From contig CAJKCQ010000033.1 in the NCBI GenBank assembly GCA_905198475.1, positions 1-23,791 on the forward strand: a DNA stretch of 23,791 bases, given 5' to 3'. Below, in pieces: positions 6,848 through 12,932 of this stretch. Each line of letters opens with the position of its first letter. The stretch's first letter is position 1. Origin of the DNA: an uncultured Sutterella sp. (lineage in GTDB: Bacteria; Pseudomonadota; Gammaproteobacteria; Burkholderiales; Burkholderiaceae_F). Both the position numbers and the translations under genes were made by a program. Under the pieces are notes generated by a model. That model was not told the DNA's origin and searched no databases. It saw only the letters and a list, made by a program, of their open reading frames with translations.

Positions 6848-7738
6848 ATGAAGTTCAATTTCCGCGCCGCGGCGCTCGCGGCCGTCCTTGCAGTCACCAC
6901 CTTGTCCGCCGCTGCGGCCGAGATCCCCGCGCAGAAGCTCGACCCGGCCCTGAACGCCCGGCTCCCCGAGGCGATCAAGACGGCCGGCGTCATCAAGAAC
7001 TGCGTGATCGGCTCCTTCTCGCCCTACACGATCACGCGCGCCGACAAGTCGATTGAAGGCGCGGCGATGGACATCACCAAGGCCTTGAGCGAAGTGCTCG
7101 GCGTGAAGATCGAAACGACGAAGATCGCGGGCCACTCCGCAACGATGCTGGGCCTCAAGTCCGGGCGCTACGACGTCTCGACCGAACCGGTGGGCGACTA
7201 TCCCGACCGAGAGGCGAACTACGACTTCGTCGACTACGTGCGCGAGTTCGTGGTCTTCGCCGTGAAGAAGGGCAACCCGCACAACATCAGGAGCCTCGCC
7301 GACACCTGCGGCCTCAAGGTCTCCGTGATGGCCGCCGGAAGCGCCGAGCGCGTGATCAAGGAGCAGAGCAAGGTCTGCGTGAAGGAGGGCAAGAAGCCCG
7401 TGACGGTGCTCTCCTTCGAAGGGCAGGCCGCGCCCGCGATGGCGCTCTCCTCCGGGCGCGCCGACGCCTTCTTCTCGAGCCAGGCGCCGCTCACCTACTT
7501 CGTCGCCCAGTCGGGCGGCAAGCTTGAGCTCGCCGCCGTCGGCGAGAAGAACGGCTTCGACGACATCTATCAGGGTGCGGTCGTAATGAAGGGCAATCCC
7601 CTCGCGCCCGTGCTCCTCGACGCATTCAAGGTCCTCTTTGAGAACGGCACCTACAAGGCCGTGATGGAGAAGTGGAACCTCAACTACAACCAGCTTGAGG
7701 CCCCGGGCCTCAACCTCGCCACGGCGAAGAAGAACTGA
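6848..7738 (+). CDS. Polar amino acid-type ABC importer, periplasmic binding protein
   Basis: A 296-aa family-3 solute-binding protein. It begins with a Sec signal peptide: a basic start MKFNFR, a hydrophobic core and a likely cut after Ala24 (AAA before EIPAQK). The mature part has the family features GAAMDITKALSEVLG (lobe 1), a track matching the LKSGRYDVSTEPVGDYPDRE loop of this family, and late EKWNLNYNQLEAPG. Five codons after the start no alternative ATG with a better site is found, and AGAGGAGA lies upstream. It follows the amidase by 43 bp and precedes the cognate permease and ATPase. The ligand is probably an amino acid or amide-bearing organic acid, but binding residues do not allow a sure call. 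Confidence 0.88.
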   Translation: MKFNFRAAALAAVLAVTTLSAAAAEIPAQKLDPALNARLPEAIKTAGVIKNCVIGSFSPYTITRADKSIEGAAMDITKALSEVLGVKIETTKIAGHSATMLGLKSGRYDVSTEPVGDYPDREANYDFVDYVREFVVFAVKKGNPHNIRSLADTCGLKVSVMAAGSAERVIKEQSKVCVKEGKKPVTVLSFEGQAAPAMALSSGRADAFFSSQAPLTYFVAQSGGKLELAAVGEKNGFDDIYQGAVVMKGNPLAPVLLDAFKVLFENGTYKAVMEKWNLNYNQLEAPGLNLATAKKN

Positions 7739-7747
7739 CGCTGACGG

Positions 7748-7791
7748 GGCCGCCGCTCCGAGGGGCCTTTCTGCGGGCCCCGGGAGCGGCC
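7748..7791 (+). promoter_or_regulatory. Stem-loop between binding-protein and permease genes
   Basis: GGCC, GCTCC and GGGGCC pair in order with GGCCCC, GGAGC and GGCC, leaving small internal loops and a loop near TTTCTGC. No T-run follows. Hairpins at this place in binding-protein operons (for example between malE and malF) protect the upstream mRNA so that far more binding protein than permease is made; the same role is inferred here. Confidence 0.6.
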
Positions 7792-7826
7792 GGGCGTGAT
7801 CCTGCACCCTTCTGAGAGCGACTTAA

Positions 7827-7930
7827 ATGACTGAGGAAGCGAAGAATTCCAAACCGACGGAGGCGGGGCCCGCCGCTGGACCTCCGACGAGCTCGCGCGC
7901 ACCGCGAAGGACGTCGCGGGCGCCCGCCGC
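7827..7930 (+). other. Out-of-frame 5' extension of the permease gene (apparent frameshift)
   Basis: ATG 7827 opens a frame MTEEAKNSKPTEAGPA that stops at 7932-7934, overlapping the permease ATG as ATGA. The permease frame just upstream of 7931 reads ARRWTSDELARTAKDVAGARR (split here: ARRWTSDELA, RTAKDVAGARR), which looks like genuine protein but has no start codon of its own. Joining the two needs a one-base change near the GGGG run at 7865-7868. This suggests an indel, a sequencing error or ribosomal frameshifting. Confidence 0.5.
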
Positions 7931-8755
7931 ATGACGCATCCCGGACGGACGGCGCTCACGATCGTGATCGCGCTCCTCTTGGCCGGGAGCGTCTGGGCCT
8001 GTGCGGTGAACCCCAACTTCGGCTGGGCGACCGTGTGGGCCTACCTCTTCGACCGGAGCGTCCTCACGGGCATCGAGATGACGCTCTCGCTCACCGTGAT
8101 CTCCATGGTGCTCGGCACCGTGCTCGGTCTCGTCTGCGCCATGCTCAAGATGTCGGGGATGCCGTTCTTCGCCGGGCTCGCGGACCTCTATCTCTGGTTC
8201 TTCCGCTCCACGCCGCTCCTCGTGCAGCTCCTCTTCTGGTACAACCTCGCCGCGCTCTTTCCCAACCTCGGAATTCCGGGCGTGTGGATGGTCCCGACGA
8301 ACGACGTGATCACGCCGCTCACGGCCGCTATCGTCGGGCTCTCGCTCAACGAAGGCGCCTACATGGGCGAGATCATCCGCGCGGGCCTGCAGTCGGTCGA
8401 TCCCGCGCAGAGGGAGACGGCCGAGGCCTTCGGCATGAGCCGCCGGCAGATTCTCTTCCGCGTGATGCTTCCGCAGGCGATGCGCTCGATCATCCCGCCT
8501 ACGGGCAACCAGGTGATCTCGATGGTGAAGGCGACCGCGATGGTCTCCGTGATCGCCATGGACGATCTGCTTTATTCGGTTCAGACGATCTACAACGAAA
8601 ACTTCCAGATCATCCCGCTGCTCCTCGTCGCCGTGATCTGGTACCTCGTGATCACGTCGGTGCTCACCGTCGTTCAGGCGAAGATCGAACGCCACTACCG
8701 CAGGGGCGAGCGTGATTCGGGCTACGTCCCGGAAGCGCCGCAGCCCACCGCCTGA
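7931..8755 (+). CDS. Polar amino acid-type ABC importer, permease
   Basis: A 274-aa inner-membrane permease of the HisM/GlnP type. Hydrophobic segments start at about residues 9, 45 and 80, with further ones at 130-150 and 230-255. The cytoplasmic EAA loop that contacts the ATPase reads EIIRAGLQSVDPAQRETAEA (about residues 152-171), followed by FGMSRRQILFRVMLPQAMR. The family motif FFRSTPLLVQLLFWYN (near 90-105) is present. Only one permease is encoded, so it should form a homodimer. ATG 7931 is the first in-frame start, but the true protein probably begins about 35 codons earlier, with a frameshift between (see 7827-7930). It lies between the binding protein and the ATPase. Confidence 0.85.
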   Translation: MTHPGRTALTIVIALLLAGSVWACAVNPNFGWATVWAYLFDRSVLTGIEMTLSLTVISMVLGTVLGLVCAMLKMSGMPFFAGLADLYLWFFRSTPLLVQLLFWYNLAALFPNLGIPGVWMVPTNDVITPLTAAIVGLSLNEGAYMGEIIRAGLQSVDPAQRETAEAFGMSRRQILFRVMLPQAMRSIIPPTGNQVISMVKATAMVSVIAMDDLLYSVQTIYNENFQIIPLLLVAVIWYLVITSVLTVVQAKIERHYRRGERDSGYVPEAPQPTA

Positions 8756-8784
8756 TCCACCGCTCCCCCGTAGAGACAGAGAAG

Positions 8785-9684
8785 ATGACGAACGAAACGA
8801 ACGCGAACGCCGCCCTCGAAGTGAAGGCGCAGGCAAAGAGCGTGGAGGAGGACGCGACCGAGGTCCGTCCCCGCAAGAGCGGCCCGGCGATCGTCGTGCG
8901 GGCCCACAACGTGGTGAAGTCCTTCGGGCGCAATACGGTTCTGAAGGGCATCGACATGGAGATCCACCGCGGCAAGGTCGTGGTGATCCTCGGCCCCTCG
9001 GGCTCGGGTAAGTCCACGTTCCTGCGCTGCATCAACCACCTCGAGTCGATCGACTCCGGGTCGATTCAGGTCGACGGCGTGCAGATCGGCTACGTCGAAA
9101 AGGACGGCGTCCTCGAGGAGGCCCCGTACGGCGTCGTCGCGCAGCAGCGCCGCCGCATCGGCATGGTCTTCCAGAGCTTCAACCTCTTCCCGCACATGAC
9201 GGTGCTTGAGAACGTCATGGAGGCGCCGGTGCACGTGCACGGCGAAGATCCGGCTGTAGTGCGCCCACGCGCGCTCAAGCTCCTCAAGCGCGTCGGACTC
9301 CTCGAGAAGGCGAACGAATACCCGCGCCGGCTCTCCGGCGGGCAGCAGCAGCGCGTGTCGATCGCGCGTGCGCTCTGCATCAAGCCCGACCTTCTGCTCT
9401 TCGACGAGCCCACCTCGGCGCTGGACCCGGAGCTCGTGGGCGAAGTGCTCAACACCATCCGCGACCTCGCCAAAGAGGGCTTCACGATGGTGGTGGTGAC
9501 GCACGAAATCCCCTTCACGCGCGAGGTCGCCGACTGGGTGGTCTTCATGGCCGACGGCCGCGTCGTCGAGGAAGGCAAGCCCCGCGACGTGCTCGTGCAT
9601 CCCAAGCAGCAGCGCACGCGCGACTTCCTCAAGCGCTACCTTCCGCCCGAGACGGAGGCCGCTCAGCCCGCCGCCGCGGGCTGA
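8785..9684 (+). CDS. Polar amino acid-type ABC importer, ATPase
   Basis: A 299-aa ATP-binding subunit of the GlnQ/HisP type that powers the preceding permease. It has the Walker A box GPSGSGKST (residues 70-78), the Q-loop in MVFQSFNLFPHMTVLENV, the signature LSGGQQQR, Walker B LLLFDEPTSALDPE and the switch His in VVVTHE. The first 35 or so residues form an Ala/Lys/Glu-rich extension missing from GlnQ, and the last 15 are also extra. The stretch YVEKDGVLEEAPYGVVAQQRRR is an insertion near residue 105 that is common in some importers of this family. The start ATG has only a weak site (AGAGA). It is the last gene of the 5013-9684 unit. Confidence 0.9.
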   Translation: MTNETNANAALEVKAQAKSVEEDATEVRPRKSGPAIVVRAHNVVKSFGRNTVLKGIDMEIHRGKVVVILGPSGSGKSTFLRCINHLESIDSGSIQVDGVQIGYVEKDGVLEEAPYGVVAQQRRRIGMVFQSFNLFPHMTVLENVMEAPVHVHGEDPAVVRPRALKLLKRVGLLEKANEYPRRLSGGQQQRVSIARALCIKPDLLLFDEPTSALDPELVGEVLNTIRDLAKEGFTMVVVTHEIPFTREVADWVVFMADGRVVEEGKPRDVLVHPKQQRTRDFLKRYLPPETEAAQPAAAG

Positions 9685-9734
9685 GGAGAAAGGGCGGGGG
9701 AGGGTGGCCCGAAAAAAAACTTTTCGGCCCTCTC

Positions 9735-9762
9735 TTGACAAAAAGCGCGGCGTCCGTAAAAT
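9735..9762 (+). promoter_or_regulatory. Sigma-70 promoter of tRNA-His
   Basis: A perfect -35 TTGACA (9735-9740) and a TAAAAT -10 (9757-9762) stand 16 bp apart. Transcription should begin near 9769, about 55 bp before the tRNA. It is the clearest promoter in the window. Confidence 0.8.
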
Positions 9763-9823
9763 CTCACTTCTCACGACGCGGCGGCCGCAAGGCACGAAGC
9801 GCCGGGAGAAAGAAAATCTGGAT

Positions 9824-9900
9824 GGTGGGTGTAGCTCAGTTGGTAGAGTCCCGGATTGTGATTCCGGTTGTCGTGGGTTCGAGTCCCATCTCCCACCCCA
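9824..9900 (+). tRNA. tRNA-His (anticodon GTG), CCA encoded
   Basis: A 77-nt cloverleaf starts with the extra G(-1) typical of tRNA-His. It has an anticodon stem CCGGA/TCCGG around TTGTGAT (anticodon GTG), a T-arm GTGGGTTCGAGTCCCAT and an encoded 3' CCA. By my alignment the acceptor stem has a U6-U67 mismatch and the D-stem a G10-U25 wobble. It has its own promoter and terminator and is therefore a single-gene transcript. Confidence 0.95.
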
Positions 9901-9919
9901 TCCGATTTCTTGAAAAGAG

Positions 9920-9956
9920 TCCTGCAGTTCCTCACGGAGCCGCGGGATTTTTTTTT
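9920..9956 (+). terminator. Intrinsic terminator of tRNA-His
   Basis: TCCTGC and GCGGGA, then GTTCC and GGAGC, pair around a TCAC loop with one A-C mismatch, followed by nine Ts (9948-9956). It lies 20 bp after the tRNA. Confidence 0.9.
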
Positions 9957-10027
9957 GCGCGCTGATTGAGCGGGCGCCTGAGCCGTGCGGGATGCGTCGG
10001 ACCGCCCGAAGGGGGCGGGCCGGCATG

Positions 10028-10057
10028 AAAAGGCCGTCGGTTCGAGCCGGCGGCCTT
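10028..10057 (-). terminator. Intrinsic terminator of the arylsulfate sulfotransferase gene
   Basis: On the minus strand AAGGCCG and CGGCCTT pair, with CGG/CCG continuing inward and a CTCGAA loop, followed by TTTT. It lies about 35 bp after the stop codon. Confidence 0.75.
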
Positions 10058-10089
10058 GATGGCGGGACGCCCGTCGGAGCGACGGTCAA

Positions 10090-11916
10090 TCAGTGGACTT
10101 TGCCGTTGAAGGCCTTTTCAACGTCGAAGGCGAAGGCCTGATATCCCGTGGTGGACTTGAACTGGATCTCGACGGCGGGCTCCTTCGCACCCCAGTCGAA
10201 CTCATCGAGATAGGGGTTGGGCGCGGAGGTGAGGCCGCCCGTCTTGAGGTCGTAGTTGGCGCCTGCGGTCGCGGCGTAGACCACGACGGAGTCCTTGTCG
10301 GGCATGTATTCGACCAGAGAGGTGACGGGGCTGTACCAGTCGTGGCCGCGCTCCTTGCCGTACTCCCAGACCTGTTCGACGGTCCGCTTCTTCTGATCGA
10401 TGCGGTAGATCACGGCGCGCGAGTACTTCATGTCCGGCAGCGGCGGCTGATCGAATCCGCGGCCGTCTCCGTTGTCGAATACCGAGACGTAGATGACGTC
10501 GGCGTTGGACTTCGAGTCGATCCTCCAGGCGGTGTGCTGCGTCCAGGTCCAGTCGAAGGTCGTGTTCTCGCAGACGGCGTCCCCGCAGGCGAGCTTGCGT
10601 CCCTGCTGATCGACCGGCGTGAGGATGAGGTCGCTCCAGGGCTTCTTCCACCCGCGCGGTGCGCCGAGAATCCACTTCACCTGATGGTCGCGGCCGATCT
10701 TGATCACTGCGCACTGATGGCGCGAGCTGATGATGATCGAGTCGTCGCTCGGGTCGTAGTCAACGGAATTGACGTGCGCCCAGTTGCGGCCGGGTCCCGT
10801 GCCGACGATGTCGCCGAAATGTCCCTCCTTGTCGAGCTTCTGAAGGTCGCTCGCCGAAAGGGTCTGGCCGGCGAGCTTCGGGTCGATGTTGAGGCATACG
10901 GCGCCCTGGTCGAGCGCCTTGATGGCCGTGTCTCGGTACGGATCCAGAATCTCCCACAGACGCCATTCGTCCACGACGTTGCCGTCGCAGTCGACCTCAA
11001 TGATCAGGTCGCGCACCGTACGGACGTTGCGGCCGTCCGAGCGCTTGAGGTTCGACGAGGCGACGCGCAGGAAGTAGTGGCCGTTCTGCGCGGCGTCCAT
11101 CGTGTGCGAGAAGTCGTTGTAGCCGTAGGGAAGCGGACGGTTCCAGATGCGGCGGCCCATGATGTCGTACTTGACATAGTGCTGGCCGTAGCCCCAGGAG
11201 ATCGCGCCGTCGGCGTTCTGCCGCAGACCCATCATGATCCCGCCGTCGTAGAGCGAGTCGACGTTGAAGATGGTCGAGCTGTCCATGAACCAGCGGATTT
11301 CTCCCTTGGTGTCGATGATCCAGTTGAGCGGGTTCGAGGACCACTGCAAGGCGCCCCCTTCGGGGTTGTTCCAGACGGCGTGGCGGGTGTTGTTGTTCGA
11401 GCCGATGTTGTTGATGTAGTAGAGCCGGTCGGCGAACTTTCCTTCAGCCGCCTTGCGCACGACCGCCTCGGGCATGCCTGCGTTGCCCGTGGGGCCGTAG
11501 ACCGGCGGCGTGCGGATGGTGTAGGTCTCCTTGAAGTGCTCGGACCTGCCGTGATCGAGCCGGTCGTACTCAACCTCGACCTTGTTGCGCCAGTCCGCGT
11601 AGAGGCCGAAGACGGGGATTCCGCCGTGGGTGAGAAGCTGGCTCTTGGAAACCTTGTACGCGATCACCTGACCGCCTTCCTTCGGCACGATGCGCACCGA
11701 GGCGTTGAGCAGCGCATATCCGCCGTTGCGGATGATTGCGGTGAGCGGAGCGATCTTGTAGGGATTCATGATGATTTCGCCGATCGCACCCTGCTTCTTG
11801 TAGATGGTCGACGGGCCGGAAGGGCCGCCGAAGGCGAACACGCCGGCCGGAGCTGCGGCGCCGGCGGCAAGACAGATCGTGAACCGCGCGAAGTCGCGGC
11901 GGGAGAGCTTCTCCAT
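10090..11916 (-). CDS. assT: Arylsulfate sulfotransferase, Tat-exported (AssT family)
   Basis: AssT moves a sulfuryl group from one phenolic sulfate to another phenol in the periplasm through a covalent sulfo-histidine, without PAPS. The 608-aa product starts with a Tat signal (SRRDFAR, residues 5-11) and a hydrophobic Ala-rich stretch. The E. coli CFT073 AssT catalytic set is present at constant offset: His271 (SHTMDA), His381 (WAHVNS), Arg399 (SSRH) and the nucleophile His461 (TQHTAW). Cys444 and Cys449 (CGDAVC) match the active-site-near disulfide that in E. coli is made by DsbL/DsbI, which are absent here. The length fits the family. ATG has AAGGAGAA five bases upstream. It is monocistronic, with its own terminator, and the leader may fold over the ribosome-binding site (11920-11977). 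Confidence 0.92.
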   Translation of the reverse strand: MEKLSRRDFARFTICLAAGAAAPAGVFAFGGPSGPSTIYKKQGAIGEIIMNPYKIAPLTAIIRNGGYALLNASVRIVPKEGGQVIAYKVSKSQLLTHGGIPVFGLYADWRNKVEVEYDRLDHGRSEHFKETYTIRTPPVYGPTGNAGMPEAVVRKAAEGKFADRLYYINNIGSNNNTRHAVWNNPEGGALQWSSNPLNWIIDTKGEIRWFMDSSTIFNVDSLYDGGIMMGLRQNADGAISWGYGQHYVKYDIMGRRIWNRPLPYGYNDFSHTMDAAQNGHYFLRVASSNLKRSDGRNVRTVRDLIIEVDCDGNVVDEWRLWEILDPYRDTAIKALDQGAVCLNIDPKLAGQTLSASDLQKLDKEGHFGDIVGTGPGRNWAHVNSVDYDPSDDSIIISSRHQCAVIKIGRDHQVKWILGAPRGWKKPWSDLILTPVDQQGRKLACGDAVCENTTFDWTWTQHTAWRIDSKSNADVIYVSVFDNGDGRGFDQPPLPDMKYSRAVIYRIDQKKRTVEQVWEYGKERGHDWYSPVTSLVEYMPDKDSVVVYAATAGANYDLKTGGLTSAPNPYLDEFDWGAKEPAVEIQFKSTTGYQAFAFDVEKAFNGKVH

Positions 11917-11919
11917 TTT

Positions 11920-11977
11920 GATTCTCCTTTTTGTGCGCTGAAGGCGCCCCGAAGGCGCTTAGTCATAAGGAGGAATC
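11920..11977 (-). promoter_or_regulatory. Leader hairpin that can hide the assT ribosome-binding site
   Basis: In the assT mRNA, GAUUCCUCCUU (11977-11967) can pair with AAGGAGAAUC (11929-11920), which holds the Shine-Dalgarno sequence, leaving one bulged C. Between them GCGCC and GGCGC form an inner stem. The arrangement resembles translational control by temperature or a ligand; the trigger is not known. Confidence 0.4.
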
Positions 11978-12021
11978 TAACGACCGCGAAGCTGCGAGGA
12001 GAGAGATCAACCGCGCAGAAG

Positions 12022-12051
12022 ATTTGAAGCCCGCAGGAGAGGATTTTTCAA
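12022..12051 (-). promoter_or_regulatory. Weak promoter candidate for assT
   Basis: On the minus strand TTGAAA (12051-12046) and TCAAAT (12027-12022) stand 18 bp apart. Both boxes deviate from consensus. The position, about 105 bp before the assT start, is plausible. Confidence 0.25.
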
Positions 12052-12104
12052 GGAATGGATGAAGGTGCGGGGAAACCCAAGGGAGAGCACGCCGAACGAA
12101 CAAG

Positions 12105-12147
12105 AAAAAGCGGACGCAGCCGCCGGCTGGGCCGGCACCCGCGTCCA
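12105..12147 (-). terminator. Intrinsic terminator of the peroxiredoxin gene
   Basis: On the minus strand GGACGC and GCGTCC enclose a GCCGGC-CCA-GCCGGC stem, followed by GC and then TTTTT. It lies about 32 bp after the peroxiredoxin stop. Confidence 0.85.
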
Positions 12148-12178
12148 CTTCGAAGTGAAGCCGACTGCAGTTGTTTCA

Positions 12179-12649
12179 TCAAGCCTCAAGGAGCTTGAGA
12201 AGCTCCTCAACGTGCGTCTTCGCCTTCACGCCGCGCAGCGCGTGCTGAATCACGCCGTCGGGTCCGATCACGAAGGTCGAGCGCTCGATGCCGAAGCACT
12301 TGCGGCCGCACATCGTCTTTTCCTTCAACACCCCGTAGAGGTTGCAGACGGTCTCCTCCTTGTCGGAGAGGAGCGGGAAGTTGAGGCTCTGCTTGTCGCG
12401 GAAGCCGCAGTGGCTCTTTACGCTGTCGCGCGAGACGCCGAGGATCTCGTAGCCGAGTTTGGCGAAGTCGTCCTTGTGGTCGCGGAAGCCCTGCGCCTCG
12501 GTCGTGCAGCCCGCGGTGTTGTCCTTCGGATAGAAGTAGAGGATGACGCCGCGGCCCTTGAGGGCGGAGAGCGTCACGGGTTCGCCCGCGTCGGACGTGA
12601 GCGTGAAGTCGGGAGCGGCGGCCCCCGTCAGGAGTTCGGTTTCAGCCAT
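12179..12649 (-). CDS. bcp: Peroxiredoxin, Bcp/PrxQ family
   Basis: A 156-aa thiol peroxidase that reduces hydrogen peroxide and organic peroxides with thioredoxin as donor, in the cytoplasm. The active-site pattern PxxxTxxC is present with Pro40, Thr44 and the peroxidatic Cys47. E. coli Bcp has its resolving Cys five residues later; here that position is Gln52. Cys80 (SHCGFRD) sits where Xanthomonas PrxQ has its resolving Cys, so an inter-helix disulfide of that type is likely. Arg122 in ERSTFVIG is the conserved active-site Arg. The start has AAAGGAGA upstream, and a TAGAAT box lies about 40 bp before it. It is monocistronic with its own terminator. Confidence 0.93.
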   Translation of the reverse strand: MAETELLTGAAAPDFTLTSDAGEPVTLSALKGRGVILYFYPKDNTAGCTTEAQGFRDHKDDFAKLGYEILGVSRDSVKSHCGFRDKQSLNFPLLSDKEETVCNLYGVLKEKTMCGRKCFGIERSTFVIGPDGVIQHALRGVKAKTHVEELLKLLEA

Positions 12650-12685
12650 TTCGGGTCTCCTTTCATGAAATGAGCTTGTGGGCGC

Positions 12686-12691
12686 ATTCTA
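12686..12691 (-). promoter_or_regulatory. -10 box candidate for the peroxiredoxin gene
   Basis: TAGAAT on the minus strand (five of six consensus bases) lies about 37 bp before the start codon. No good -35 box is seen at the right distance. Confidence 0.3.
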
Positions 12692-12724
12692 CGGTTGGGG
12701 CGAAAAGGAGCGGCGGCGGATTCG

Positions 12725-12899
12725 AGCCTGATGCTCCTCGCGGGCGGGCTGCTCCTCGGCCTGGGCTACGGGACGATGACCTCCACGGGCCGACGCGCCT
12801 GCGGTCTTTGCGAGCCCGATGAACCGCGGCGGCCGGGCGACGGCGACCTTCTTCGTGCTCCTTGGCGTCGGCATCGGCCGCACGGACGGTAGGAAGTGA
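12725..12899 (+). pseudogene. Decayed MFS transporter fragment
   Basis: Two adjoining frames read like one segment of a major facilitator transporter. The first is SLMLLAGGLLLGLGYGTMTS (12725-12784), followed by a Thr-Gly. The second, in another frame, is FASPMNRGGRATATFFVLLG (from 12807), then VGIG. Known MFS proteins have this order: a glycine-rich helix with GLGYG, then a loop with R-x-x-x-ATxTFF and a further helix. The join needs a frameshift near 12790-12805, and the fragment ends abruptly at a TGA. The rest of the gene, about 350 codons, is absent. It is therefore a remnant of deletion between the peroxiredoxin and flavoprotein genes. Confidence 0.6.
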
Positions 12900-12911
12900 C
12901 CGCCCGTGCGG
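12878..12911. terminator. Strong hairpin downstream of the flavoprotein gene
   Basis: CCGCACGG-A-CGGT (12878-12890) pairs with ACCG-C-CCGTGCGG (12899-12911) around an 8-nt loop, with a single mismatch. It lies about 20 bp after the flavoprotein stop on the minus strand but no T-run follows, so it may stop polymerase only weakly or protect the mRNA end. Confidence 0.45.
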
Positions 12912-12932
12912 GGCGGCGCCGGAGCGCCCGCG

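Noticed and set aside
9706..9730. A/T-run inverted repeat (CCGAAAA / TTTTCGG) after the ABC operon as a terminator
   Set aside because: The A- and T-runs lie in the loop and stem, and no T-run follows the hairpin on either strand, so it does not fit an intrinsic terminator.
10093..12027. 644-codon open frame antisense to assT
   Set aside because: It has the same composition artefact; the other strand carries the full AssT catalytic set.
12695..12892. 65-codon + strand ORF as an intact small membrane protein
   Set aside because: Only its first third is hydrophobic; the rest continues an MFS segment in another frame, so a pseudogene fragment explains it better.
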